Positions 43,003 through 52,445 of a DNA stretch of 64,000 nt are shown in pieces. The DNA comes from Solimonas sp036405815 (GTDB lineage Bacteria; Pseudomonadota; Gammaproteobacteria; Nevskiales; Nevskiaceae): assembly GCA_036405815.1 (NCBI GenBank), contig DASWWX010000033.1, positions 19,488-83,487 of the forward strand, in the 5' to 3' direction. Numbering within the stretch: the stretch's first letter is position 1; the number at the start of each line of letters is the position of its first letter. The translations under genes were made by a program, and so were the position numbers. Below the pieces are notes generated by a model, which worked only from the letters and a program-made list of their open reading frames with translations, was not told the origin of the DNA and searched no databases.

Positions 43003-44322
43003 ATGATCGCTCCCCGACGCCGCCGCATCTGGCGCAACTGGTCCGGCTCCATCACGTGCGAACCGAACCACTGCGCGCGCCCGGTGAACCTCGAACAGAT
43101 CCAAGCCGAGGTGCTGCGCGCGGCCGAGGAAGGCGAACGCCTGCGTCCCATCGGCAGCGGCCTGTCGTCCTCCGCGCTGTGCTGGACCGACGACAATCAT
43201 CTGTCGCTGGACCGATTCAGCGGCATCGAATCCGCGGACGCGCAGCGCCGCCGCGTCTGGGTGCGCGCCGGCACGCGCCTGGGTTCGCTGATGGAGTCGC
43301 TAGCCGATCGCGACTGGGCGCTGGAAAACGCGCCCGACAACGACACCGCAACCGTGGCCGGCGCCATCGCCACCGCCAGCCATGGCAGTGGTGCGGTGTT
43401 CGGCAACCTGTCGACGCTGGTCACCGGCCTGCGCCTGGTCTGCGCGGACGGCTCGATCCGCCAGTGCAGCGCCGAGCAGAATCCGGAGCTGTTCAACGCC
43501 ACGCGCGTCTCGCTCGGTGCGCTCGGCATCGTCAGCCATGTCGAACTGCAGTGCGTCGACCATTACCGGCTGCGCCTCAGCAACCGCCGCGCCACACTCG
43601 GCGAGACGCTGGCACGGCTGGAGGAACTCAAGCGCGATCACCGCAACTTCGAGTTCTTCTGGTTCCCCTATGCCGACACGGTGATCCAGCGCCGGCTCGA
43701 CGAAACCCGCGACGCGCCGTCGGCGCTGACGCCGCTGGTCGCGCTCAAGCGCCAGACGGTCGATCACACGCTGTTTCGCGCCGTGACCGAAGCGGCGCAG
43801 CGCGCGCCGCGTTTCACCGAGTACGCCAGCCGTGCGATCACGCAACGCGTCGCAGACCGTAACGAAGTACTCGATGCGCGCGCCGCCTACCCGGTACGGC
43901 GGCGCCTGCGGCATGTGCAGATGGAGTACGCGATCCCGGCAGCGCGGGTGGGCGATACCTTGCGCCAGCTCGATCGCGTGATCCGCGCGCTGCAATTCCG
44001 CCTGCCGATGCCGGTCGAGGTGCGCTTCGTGCGCCGCGATGATCTCTGGCTGTCGCCGCAGTACGAACGCGACAGCGCCTGCATCAGCGTCCCGGCTTTC
44101 GGGCAAAGCGACTACAGCGCCTATTTCGCCGCAATCACGGAAATCTTCGACCGCGCCGACGGCCGCCCGCACTGGGGCACGGTGCACGACAAGACCGCCG
44201 CCGAATTGCGCGCGCTGTATCCGCGCTTCGGCGATTTCTGCACGCTGCGCGAACAGCTCGATCCGCACGGCGTTTTCCTCAATCCCTCGCTGGCCGCGCT
44301 GCTCGGCACCCTGCTGCGCTGA
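43003..44322 (+). CDS. FAD-binding sugar-1,4-lactone oxidase family protein
   Basis: 439 residues. The N-terminal FAD_binding_4 domain has LRPIGSGLSSSALCW, RVWVRAGTRLGSLMESLADR and ATVAGAIATASHGSGAVFGNLSTLV. The C-terminal domain has PHWGTVHDKTAAELRALYPR and LDPHGVFLN, as in arabinono-/gulono-lactone oxidases. In most of that family the first motif is GxGHS, with the His bound covalently to FAD; here Leu54 takes its place, so FAD is probably held non-covalently. The substrate is an aldonolactone or sugar alcohol by analogy. It is followed after four bases by zapE. Confidence 0.86.
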   Translation: MIAPRRRRIWRNWSGSITCEPNHCARPVNLEQIQAEVLRAAEEGERLRPIGSGLSSSALCWTDDNHLSLDRFSGIESADAQRRRVWVRAGTRLGSLMESLADRDWALENAPDNDTATVAGAIATASHGSGAVFGNLSTLVTGLRLVCADGSIRQCSAEQNPELFNATRVSLGALGIVSHVELQCVDHYRLRLSNRRATLGETLARLEELKRDHRNFEFFWFPYADTVIQRRLDETRDAPSALTPLVALKRQTVDHTLFRAVTEAAQRAPRFTEYASRAITQRVADRNEVLDARAAYPVRRRLRHVQMEYAIPAARVGDTLRQLDRVIRALQFRLPMPVEVRFVRRDDLWLSPQYERDSACISVPAFGQSDYSAYFAAITEIFDRADGRPHWGTVHDKTAAELRALYPRFGDFCTLREQLDPHGVFLNPSLAALLGTLLR

Positions 44323-44326
44323 ACCC

Positions 44327-45424
44327 GTGACCGAACATTCGTTACTGTCGCCGCGGCAGCGTTACGAGCTGGAACTGCAGCAGCCCGGCTTCGTGCGTGA
44401 TGCGGCGCAGACCCATGCGATCGACGCGCTGCAGCGCGTCTATGAAGACCTGCTGGCCTCGCCGCCGCAGCGCCGCCTCGGCTTTGGTCGCCGCACGCGC
44501 TGGTCGCGTGTGCCCGGCCTCTACTTCTGGGGCGGCGTCGGTCGCGGCAAGACCTGGCTGATGGACGTGTTCCATGACGCGCTGCCGTTCTCGCGCAAGC
44601 TGCGCACACATTTCCACCGCTTCATGCTCGACGTGCACGAGCGCCGCAAGCACTACCCGGACGAGCAGGACCCGCTGAAGCGCGTCGCCGAGGAGTACGC
44701 GCAGGAAGTGCGCGTACTGTGTTTCGACGAGTTCTACGTCTCCGACATCGCCGACGCGATGATTCTCGGCCGCCTGTTCGAGAACCTGTTCGCGCAGGGT
44801 GTGACGCTGATCGCCACCAGCAATATCCCGCCGGACCGGCTCTACAAGAACGGTCTGCAGCGCGCCAACTTCCTGCCGTTCATCGACATCCTCAAGCGCA
44901 ACGTCAGCGTGCTGAACGTGGACGGCGGCACCGACTACCGCCTGCGTGCGCTGACGCGGGCCGAGATCTATCACCATCCCAGCGACGCCGCCGCTGAAGC
45001 CAATCTGGCGCATTGGTTCGGCGAGATCGCACAGGGGGCCAGCGTCGACGACGCCGACATCACGCTGCACGGCCGCATCATTCGCAGCCGACGTCTGGCC
45101 GACGGCATTGCCTGGTTCGATTTCGACGCGCTGTGCGAGGGTCCGCGCGGCGCCGCGGATTACATCGAAATCGCACGCACGCATCACACCGTGCTGCTGT
45201 CACGCACGCCGCAAATGGACATGTTCCGCGAGGACGCGGCACGCCGCTTCATCAACCTGGTGGACGAGTTCTACGATCGTGGCGTCAAGCTGATCGTCGC
45301 CGCCGACGTGCCGCAGGCCCAGCTCTACATCGGCGACAAGCTCAAGTTCGAGTTTCTACGCACACAGTCGCGCCTCACCGAGATGCAGTCCGAGGAATAC
45401 CTGGCGCGACCGCACCTGCCGTAG
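44327..45424 (+). CDS. zapE: Cell division ATPase ZapE (AFG1-like)
   Basis: 365 residues from GTG 44327, four bases after the lactone oxidase stop. Landmarks of the ZapE/AFG1 family are the P-loop LYFWGGVGRGKTWLMDVFHD, HFHRFMLDVHERR, and the Walker B segment VLCFDEFYVSDIADAMILGR. ATSNIPPDRLYKNGLQRANF, DYRLRAL and FINLVDEFYDRGVKLIVAAD follow. ZapE binds FtsZ and helps the Z-ring in late division or under stress in E. coli. The frame is open upstream over the lactone oxidase gene, but resemblance begins at this GTG. Confidence 0.95.
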   Translation: MTEHSLLSPRQRYELELQQPGFVRDAAQTHAIDALQRVYEDLLASPPQRRLGFGRRTRWSRVPGLYFWGGVGRGKTWLMDVFHDALPFSRKLRTHFHRFMLDVHERRKHYPDEQDPLKRVAEEYAQEVRVLCFDEFYVSDIADAMILGRLFENLFAQGVTLIATSNIPPDRLYKNGLQRANFLPFIDILKRNVSVLNVDGGTDYRLRALTRAEIYHHPSDAAAEANLAHWFGEIAQGASVDDADITLHGRIIRSRRLADGIAWFDFDALCEGPRGAADYIEIARTHHTVLLSRTPQMDMFREDAARRFINLVDEFYDRGVKLIVAADVPQAQLYIGDKLKFEFLRTQSRLTEMQSEEYLARPHLP

Positions 45425-45506
45425 CGCAACGCCCGACCGCTGCGCAGTTTCGCCGACGACCGCACCCACGCCGCGGGCGCCCGATGTCGCGCCGATGTCG
45501 CCAACC

Positions 45507-46040
45507 TCAGCTTTCCGGTGCTGGCGCTGTCGGCAACGGTGAAGGTTCATCCAGCAACTCGTTCAGATCATCGACGATCAACGGCAGCTGGGCTTCGGTA
45601 TAGCCGACGTGGGTGAATCGCACACGGCCATCGCGACCGATCAGGAACATGTTCGGAATGCGGCGAACGCCGTAAGCGTCGGCAACCCGCTCATCGGCAT
45701 CTCGCGTGAGCGTGATCGTGATGTCGCGCAGACGCCGGCGGATCTGTCGCCAGGTATCGTTGCCCTCTTTGAAGTTGACACCGACGACCTCCAGCTCCGC
45801 CTTGCCGATCTGACGCTGCACCGCCTCGAGGACCGGCATCTCCTTCATGCACGGTCCGCACCAGGTCGCCCAGAACGTGACGACCACGACCTTGCCGCGA
45901 TGATCGGAAAGCCGAATCTCATCGCCTTTTCGGTCGATGCCGACGACGTCGGGCGGCACGTCACCGATGGCAACCGCCGTCGCCGGTCCGGCGACCAGCA
46001 GCAGCCACGCAAACACCAGGCACCGGCGAACCGTCGTCAT
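45507..46040 (-). CDS. TlpA/ResA-like periplasmic thioredoxin
   Basis: 177 residues. The signal peptide is RCLVFAWLLLVAGPATAVA. The thioredoxin domain has IRLSDHRGKVVVVTFWATWCGPCMKEMPVL, split here by function into strand 1 and the WCGPC active site, and the cis-Pro loop VRRIPNMFLIGRDG. Such proteins reduce specific disulfides in the periplasm, for instance in cytochrome c maturation. Its ATG lies one base beyond the stop of the glutamate dehydrogenase gene, so the two are probably co-transcribed. Partner proteins are not apparent. Confidence 0.9.
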   Translation of the reverse strand: MTTVRRCLVFAWLLLVAGPATAVAIGDVPPDVVGIDRKGDEIRLSDHRGKVVVVTFWATWCGPCMKEMPVLEAVQRQIGKAELEVVGVNFKEGNDTWRQIRRRLRDITITLTRDADERVADAYGVRRIPNMFLIGRDGRVRFTHVGYTEAQLPLIVDDLNELLDEPSPLPTAPAPES

Positions 46041-46041
46041 C

Positions 46042-49000
46042 TCAGACCATCCTCAGCTTGCGCAGCTCGCGTACCCCCACCGCCAACGTCATGAAGTCCT
46101 GCACGCCGGCCGCCTGCAGCTCCTGCAGACGACGGATACCGAAGGCGATCGCTTCCGGCCGCGTGCGCAGCCAGGCTTCGAAGCGCGCTTCCGCGCTGTC
46201 GCCCGGGCAGCGCAGTACGCGCTCGGTGATGCGCCGATGCAGGCGGTAACTGTCTTCGCGCAGATTGGCGCGCGCCAGCGCCTGCCACTTGCCGCGCACC
46301 TGGAAGCTGACGATCGCTGACAGCAGCCACAGCAGGTTCAGCCGCTCGCCGACCAGGAAGTAGGCGCGCGCCGCCTCCGGTACCGGCACCTGCGCGCCGC
46401 GCGCGAGTTCGACGATGTCCGGCGCGCTGCCCAGCACCATGGTGTTGGCCAGCTGCGCCGCCAGCGCCTCGGGCACCCCTTCCCCGGTCATTGCCGTCGC
46501 GGCCTTGTTCCAGTCGGCGCGATAGGCCTCGGGCAGCAGTGCCGGCAGTTGCGCGGCGAGTTCGCCGATACCACCGCGGAACCCGGCCACTGCCTCGCCG
46601 ACCGGACGCGCGGTCCAGCGTGCGTCGATCAGCCACGTGGTGACGTGCTTCATCAAACCGACCGCGCGGCCGAACAGGCGCAGCTGCAGGTCGGCGGGAA
46701 CCTGGCCATCCAGCGCCTGGATCGGCAGCCAGTAGCGATCGCCGTCGAGCATCTCGTGCGCGGTCGCATAGGCCTTCACCACCTCGGCACGCGCGACGCC
46801 ATGATCCTCGGCATGGCGATGCGCAAAGGCGAAGCCCATGCGGTTGACCACGGCGTTGGCGAGGATCGTGGCGACGATCTCGCGGCGCAGACGATGATTC
46901 AGCAGCGCCTCTCGGTAACGTGCGATCAGCGCGGGCGGGAAGTAGCCGAGCAGGTCGCGGTCGAAGAACGGATCGTCCGGGACCTCGGACGCCAGCAGGC
47001 TTTCGAACAACGACATCTTGCCGTAGGAGACCAGCACCGAAAGTTCAGGGCGGGTCAGGCCACGGTTCTGTGCGCGACGCTCCTTCAGGCCCTCGTCGTC
47101 CGGCAGGAATTCGACCTGCCGGTTCAGCAGGCCGTCGCGCTCCAGCGTGCGCATCAGGTTGGCATGCTCGTCGAGACGCGATGCGGCGTCGCGCTCCAGC
47201 AACGAGATCGCCAGGCTCTGCACATAGCTGTCGCGCAGCACCGCTGCCGCCAGATCACCGGTCATCTCGGCCAGCAGCGGATCGCGCTCGGCCCGTTGCA
47301 GGCTGCCCTCGGCCAGCATGGCGTTGAGCGGAATCTTGATGTTGACCTCGCGATCGGACGAGTGCACGCCGCCGGCGTTGTCGATGAAGTCGGTGTTGAG
47401 GCGCACGCCGTGCAATGCCGCCTCGATGCGACCGCGTTGCGTGCAGCCCAGATTGCCGCCCTCTCCGAGTACCTTGCAGCGCAGTTCACGGCCGTTGACG
47501 CGGATCGCATCGTTGGCGCGGTCGCCGCACTCCTGATGCGACTGGTGCTGACTCTTGACGTAGGTGCCGATGCCGCCATTCCACAGCAGATCCACCGGCG
47601 CGCGCAGGATCGCGGTCATCAGTTCCTGCGGCGTCAGGCTGGCGCGCGGCAGATCGAGCGCGTGCTGGGCTTCCGGCGACAGGCGGATGCTCTTGGCGCT
47701 GCGCGGCCAGATGCCGCCGCCGGCCGACAGCGCGCCGCGGTCGTAGTCGTCCCAGCTCGAACGCGGCAGCGCAAACAGGCGCTGACGCTCGGCCAGCGAG
47801 ACCGCCGGGTCGGGATCGGGGTCGATGAAGATGTGGCGGTGGTCGAAGGCGGCGATCAGACGAGTTTGTGGCGACAGCAGCATGCCGTTGCCGAACACGT
47901 CGCCGGACATGTCGCCGATGCCCGCGGCGGTGAACGGCTGCGCCTGGATATCCGTGCCGAGTTCACGGAAATGGCGCTTGACGCTTTCCCAGGCGCCGCG
48001 CGCGGTAATGCCCATCTTCTTGTGGTCGTAGCCGACACTGCCGCCGGAGGCGAAGGCATCACCGAGCCAGAAGCCGTACTCCGCCGCCAGCGCGTTGGCG
48101 ATGTCGGAGAACGTCGCCGTGCCCTTGTCGGCGGCGACCACCAGATAGGGATCGTCCTCGTCGTGCCGCACCACGTGCGGCGGCGGCACGATGGCGTCAC
48201 CGACGCGGTTGTCCGTCAGATCGAGCAAGCCGCGCAGAAAGGTCTTATAGGCTTCGACACCGGCCTTCAGCCACTGCTCGCGGTTGGACGGGTCGCCGCG
48301 CTTGACGACGAAACCGCCCTTGGCGCCGACCGGCACGATGATCGCGTTCTTGACCATCTGCGCCTTCATCAGGCCCAGCACCTCCGTACGGAAATCCTGC
48401 GGCCGGTCCGACCAGCGCAGCCCGCCGCGCGCAACACGGCCCCCGCGCAGATGAATGCCCTCGACCTCGGGCGCGTAGACGAACACCTCGAACATCGGCA
48501 GCGGTGCCGGCAGTTCCGGCACCAGCGTCGGATCGAGCTTGAGACTGACGTAGGTCTTCGGCGCGCCGTCGGCGTCAGGCTGAAAGTAGTTGGTGCGCAG
48601 GCTGCCTCGCACCACGCCGGTGTAGGCGCGCAGCGCGCGATCGGCATCCAGCGAAGCCACGCCATCCAGCGCTGCATCCAGCGCCTGCGCGAGCGCGATC
48701 TCGGCAGCGACGCGGTCGCCGTCGAAGCGCGGGTCGTGGCGCGTCTCGAACAGGCGCACCAGCAGCTGCGCGATCGGTGCGTGTTCGGCCAGCAGGCGCT
48801 GCAGATACTCCTGGCTGTACGGCAGGCCGGTCTGCAGCAGGTAGCGCGTCAGCAGCCGCAGGCAGACCACCTGGCGTGCATCCAGACCGGCCATCAGCAC
48901 GAGGCTGTTGAGTCCGTCGTTCTCGGCTTCGTCATGCCAGGTTTTCAGAAACGCCGACTCGAAATCGGCGCGCGCGCGTGCCGCGCCGGGGGCGCAATCG

Positions 49001-50829
49001 CCGGCAGCCTGCACGCGGAACTGCTGAATCCACAGCGTCTCGCCCACCCGCGGGCGCAGCTCGGTCGGGTCCTGCCAGATCACACGCAGGCCGAAGTTTT
49101 CCAGCAGCGGCAGCACGTCGGACAGGGGTAGCGGTCGCTGCCAGGCATACAAGGTCAGCGAGGTCGGGCACACCGCACCGTCCTCGCTCACCGCATGCAG
49201 ACGCGGCAGCACCGGCACCTGCGCGGACAGCTGCGACAGGCGCTCCAGATCGTCGGCAGCGATCTCGGCGGTCACGGTCTCCTGGTACGACAGCGGGAAG
49301 GCGTCGATCAGCGGCAGAGCCGACAGCGCCGGATCGCGTCGCGCCAGCACATCGCGCAGCTGATCGCGCCAGGACCGCGTCGCAGCCACCAGACGCGTTT
49401 CGACCTCGGCGGCGCTGGCGGCGATGCGTGTGCCCGGCGGCGTGCGCACGATGTAATGGATGCGCGCCAGTCCATGGCGCAGGAAGTCGGTGTAACGATC
49501 CAGGTCGGTGCCGCCGCAGGCGGCCATCAGCTCCAGTGCGATGCGATCACGCAACTCACGCGAGTAACGCTCGCGCGGCACATACAGCAGGCAGGAGTAG
49601 AAGCGTCCATAACGATCGCGGCGCATGAACAGACGCAGTTGCTGACGATCGCGTAGCGCACGGATGCCCATGCAGGTGTCGTACAGCTCCTCCTCGGAGG
49701 ACTGGAACAGTTCGTCGCGCGGCAGCTGATAGAGGATGTCGCGCAGGTTCTTGCCCGAGTGCGAATCCTCGGCGACGCGTGCGCGCTGCATCACGTACGC
49801 CACCTTGCGGCGGATCAGCGGAATGCGTCGCGGCCGTTCGATGTAGGCATCGGACGAGAACAGACCGATAAAACGACAGGTGCCGGCGACGCTGCCGTCC
49901 GCGCGCATACGCTTGACCGAGATCACGTCGATGAATTCGGGATGATGGATCGTCGAGCGCCAGTTGGCCTTGGTGACGACGACCAGGCGCGTCGAGTCGC
50001 TGTACTTGTCCAGCTCCTCGCGCGGCGCGATCAACTGGTCGGGGTCGGCATAGGCGCTGCCGCCACGTGCCAGGCCCAATGACGCCTCGTCGCGCGTCAC
50101 GAAGCGCGCGCGGCCGTCGGCATCGGCGATCGCATCGGTCTCGGCATAACCGAGAAAACTGAAGTGCTCGTCGGCCAGCCAGGTCAGGAACGCTGCCGCC
50201 TCGGCGAATTCGGCGGCGTCGGCACCCGCCGGCGGCGTCGACAGCGCCGCCACCTGCGCCTGCGCACGCGCCTTCATCGCCGCAAAGTCCGCGACCACGG
50301 CCCGCAGCTCGGCCAGCCGCTGGGTCAGCGTCTGCTGCAGTGCTGCCTGCGCGTCGGCGTCGCCGAAGGCCTCGCATTCGAGATGGATCAGCGATTCGGA
50401 TCGCGCGCCGTCGCCGCCCAGCGCGACGACCATACCCGCGGCATCGCGGCGCAGCGGCAGGATCGGGTGCACGCTCCAGTCGACCGCGCTGCCGGCATCG
50501 CGCACCGCCATGCTGATCGTATCGACCAGGAACGGCATGTCCTCGACGGCCGTCTGGATACGCGCCAGGCCGCGCGCATCGTCGGGTGCCGTCACCCGCA
50601 CCAACGCCTCGCCGGGCGCGCGTGCTTTGGCGAAGCGCCAGTGCGATTCGGCGATCGCGAACAGGTCGTCGGCACTGCGCTGGGCCAGCGCATCGGGCGA
50701 GGCGCTCTCGTAGTAAGCCTGCAGGAACGCGGCGAATACGCCGCGCTCGCCGGGCGAGATGCCAGCCTCGATCAAGCCTTGCCAGCGTGCCGCGCGCTGC
50801 GCCTGTAGGTCGGCGTTCTGCGAAGTCAT
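46042..50829 (-). CDS. gdhB: NAD-specific glutamate dehydrogenase, large (about 180 kDa) type
   Basis: 1595 residues from ATG 50829, nine bases after GGAGG; a longer frame upstream is not needed. This is the single giant enzyme of the GDH2 family. It has a long N-terminal regulatory part with ACT-like segments, then a catalytic core with LMKAQMVKNAIIVPVGAKGG (Lys region), DMSGDVFGNGML, and LLWNGGIGTYVKS. GDRANDAIRVNGRELRCKV, EGGNLGCTQRGRIE and NAGGVHSSDREVNIKI follow. It deaminates glutamate to 2-oxoglutarate with NAD and works mainly in catabolism. No regulator gene is adjacent. The TlpA-like gene follows after one base. Confidence 0.96.
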   Translation of the reverse strand: MTSQNADLQAQRAARWQGLIEAGISPGERGVFAAFLQAYYESASPDALAQRSADDLFAIAESHWRFAKARAPGEALVRVTAPDDARGLARIQTAVEDMPFLVDTISMAVRDAGSAVDWSVHPILPLRRDAAGMVVALGGDGARSESLIHLECEAFGDADAQAALQQTLTQRLAELRAVVADFAAMKARAQAQVAALSTPPAGADAAEFAEAAAFLTWLADEHFSFLGYAETDAIADADGRARFVTRDEASLGLARGGSAYADPDQLIAPREELDKYSDSTRLVVVTKANWRSTIHHPEFIDVISVKRMRADGSVAGTCRFIGLFSSDAYIERPRRIPLIRRKVAYVMQRARVAEDSHSGKNLRDILYQLPRDELFQSSEEELYDTCMGIRALRDRQQLRLFMRRDRYGRFYSCLLYVPRERYSRELRDRIALELMAACGGTDLDRYTDFLRHGLARIHYIVRTPPGTRIAASAAEVETRLVAATRSWRDQLRDVLARRDPALSALPLIDAFPLSYQETVTAEIAADDLERLSQLSAQVPVLPRLHAVSEDGAVCPTSLTLYAWQRPLPLSDVLPLLENFGLRVIWQDPTELRPRVGETLWIQQFRVQAAGDCAPGAARARADFESAFLKTWHDEAENDGLNSLVLMAGLDARQVVCLRLLTRYLLQTGLPYSQEYLQRLLAEHAPIAQLLVRLFETRHDPRFDGDRVAAEIALAQALDAALDGVASLDADRALRAYTGVVRGSLRTNYFQPDADGAPKTYVSLKLDPTLVPELPAPLPMFEVFVYAPEVEGIHLRGGRVARGGLRWSDRPQDFRTEVLGLMKAQMVKNAIIVPVGAKGGFVVKRGDPSNREQWLKAGVEAYKTFLRGLLDLTDNRVGDAIVPPPHVVRHDEDDPYLVVAADKGTATFSDIANALAAEYGFWLGDAFASGGSVGYDHKKMGITARGAWESVKRHFRELGTDIQAQPFTAAGIGDMSGDVFGNGMLLSPQTRLIAAFDHRHIFIDPDPDPAVSLAERQRLFALPRSSWDDYDRGALSAGGGIWPRSAKSIRLSPEAQHALDLPRASLTPQELMTAILRAPVDLLWNGGIGTYVKSQHQSHQECGDRANDAIRVNGRELRCKVLGEGGNLGCTQRGRIEAALHGVRLNTDFIDNAGGVHSSDREVNIKIPLNAMLAEGSLQRAERDPLLAEMTGDLAAAVLRDSYVQSLAISLLERDAASRLDEHANLMRTLERDGLLNRQVEFLPDDEGLKERRAQNRGLTRPELSVLVSYGKMSLFESLLASEVPDDPFFDRDLLGYFPPALIARYREALLNHRLRREIVATILANAVVNRMGFAFAHRHAEDHGVARAEVVKAYATAHEMLDGDRYWLPIQALDGQVPADLQLRLFGRAVGLMKHVTTWLIDARWTARPVGEAVAGFRGGIGELAAQLPALLPEAYRADWNKAATAMTGEGVPEALAAQLANTMVLGSAPDIVELARGAQVPVPEAARAYFLVGERLNLLWLLSAIVSFQVRGKWQALARANLREDSYRLHRRITERVLRCPGDSAEARFEAWLRTRPEAIAFGIRRLQELQAAGVQDFMTLAVGVRELRKLRMV

Positions 50830-51078
50830 GCCTGCTGTCCTCCGGTTGCATGCCGCATCGCTGCGGCCGTGGCCCCCCGTGCGTCCGAGTATAGGCGTCA
50901 GGTCCGGACCCGCCCTGACGGTTTGTCCTCTAGACACCTACAAATCAAGCCGCTCTTCGCGCGGCCGCTACCGATCTTCGGCCGCGATCGCCGCGGTCGT
51001 ATGGCGACGCACTACGGTGCACACCAAGCCGGCGCGCGCCCCTTGCAACCGGCTCCCCCCACGCATGAGGAGATTCAC

Positions 51079-52290
51079 ATGATCAGGATGAAACCATGGT
51101 TGCTGGGCCTTAGCCTCGCTGCCGCCGTATTCGCAGCGGGCTGTGGCGGTGGCGGCAGCAGTGCCGACAACCCGACCACGCCGGAGCCACCGGTTACCCC
51201 TGAACCGCCGACGACCGGCAAGGTTGCCGGCCCGCTCGACGCGGTGCAGACCCCGCTTTCCGAAACCGTGCTCGGCCAGCTCGCCGGCGCAGTCGCCGAC
51301 ACGCCACTGGCGCCGGTCATTGCCTCCGCCGACCAGATCGTCGTGCAGGATCTCCTCGATATCGTTGACGCCGTCGCGCTCGGCCTGCAGCAGGCCGCGA
51401 CCACCGGCAACCCGGCCGCGCTCGCCGATAGCGCGCCGCAGGTCCAGGCGCAGGTCATGCAAATGGTCACGCATCTGCGCGGCCTGCTCGATGCGCTCGC
51501 CGCCGGCACCGGCGGTACGGGTGGCATCGGCAGCAACCCGCTGGCCGGCACGCCGCTGGCGCCGCTGGGCGACGCGCTGACGCCGGTGCTCGCGCAGATC
51601 GGCGCCCTCGGCACGGGTGGCAGCTCGGGCACCGACCTGAACCTGACGCAGCTCGCCTACGTCGTCGGCCTGCTGAATAACCATCTGCAGACTGGTCTCA
51701 GCCAGATTCCGGCCGAGGCGCGCAATGCACCCGTGGTCGGCGCCGTGTTCACGACGCTGAGCACCTCGCTGACCGATGTCACCGGCCTGCTGGCGGCGGC
51801 TTCGACCTACAACGCCACCACCACCACGGCGCGCGTGCAGACCACGGTCAACAACCTGCTGACCAACGTGCTGACCGGCATCGTGCCGGTGCACTTCCTC
51901 GAACAGCAGACCGGCAACCCGGGCGTGCTGAGCAGCCAGATCGAAGCCGGCATCGCGCAGGTTTCCGCCGTGCTCGGCGAGAACCTCGGCGTCGTGCTGA
52001 CGCCGGTGCTGGAAGACCTGCTGGGCGGCGCCCTGTCGCCGCTGCTCGATCCGATCGAGAACCAGGTGCTGCCGGCCGTGCTGACGCCGATCATCGACGC
52101 GCTGAGCGGCGGCCTGCCGGGTGTCGGCGGCAGCGGCTTCGGCGGCACGCAGCTTGGCGGCCTGCTCGGCCTGGTCACCGATGCGCTGGCGAGCACGCCG
52201 CTGGGCGATCTCGTCGACGACATCCTCGGTCCGGTGCTGTGCCTGTTCGCCGGCACGCCGCTGTCGTTCCTGTGCCCGTCGGCGCCGTGA
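51079..52290 (+). CDS. Lipoprotein of low-complexity TPL/GGL repeats, function unknown
   Basis: 403 residues from ATG 51079, with GAGGAGA just upstream; the open frame reaches back to 50869 without signal-peptide features. The N-terminus LGLSLAAAVFAAGCGGGGSS has a clear lipobox (AAGC) and a Gly linker, then a Pro/Thr spacer. The rest is built of short, related hydrophobic units such as TPLAPVIASADQIV, TPLAPLGDALTPVLAQIGAL, TPVLEDLLGGALSPLLDPI and TPLGDLVDDILGPVL, with two Cys near the end (VLCLFAGTPLSFLCPSAP). I do not recognise the family. It is probably a surface or periplasmic lipid-anchored scaffold of amphipathic helices. A hairpin follows. Confidence 0.75.
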   Translation: MIRMKPWLLGLSLAAAVFAAGCGGGGSSADNPTTPEPPVTPEPPTTGKVAGPLDAVQTPLSETVLGQLAGAVADTPLAPVIASADQIVVQDLLDIVDAVALGLQQAATTGNPAALADSAPQVQAQVMQMVTHLRGLLDALAAGTGGTGGIGSNPLAGTPLAPLGDALTPVLAQIGALGTGGSSGTDLNLTQLAYVVGLLNNHLQTGLSQIPAEARNAPVVGAVFTTLSTSLTDVTGLLAAASTYNATTTTARVQTTVNNLLTNVLTGIVPVHFLEQQTGNPGVLSSQIEAGIAQVSAVLGENLGVVLTPVLEDLLGGALSPLLDPIENQVLPAVLTPIIDALSGGLPGVGGSGFGGTQLGGLLGLVTDALASTPLGDLVDDILGPVLCLFAGTPLSFLCPSAP

Positions 52291-52330
52291 TGGATCGTCG
52301 ATAGATCCAGCATCACGTCAACCGTTGTGA

Positions 52331-52360
52331 AGAAGGGGCGAGCGATCGCCCCTTCTTCTT
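52331..52360 (+). terminator. Hairpin terminator after the lipoprotein gene
   Basis: AGAAGGGGCGA (52331-52341) pairs perfectly with TCGCCCCTTCT (52346-52356) around a GCGA tetraloop. The tail (TCTTTGG) is only moderately T-rich. Confidence 0.75.
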
Positions 52361-52445
52361 TGGCGCGCGCTGACGCGATCTGCCGACAGCGACACCCGCC
52401 AGCGTCCGCTACGATGCGTGCAAACCCTCCTCCGTCGTCCGCGTC

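Noticed and set aside
46549..49131. Plus-strand open frame of 860 codons
   Set aside because: Antisense to glutamate dehydrogenase, whose motifs are complete on the other strand.
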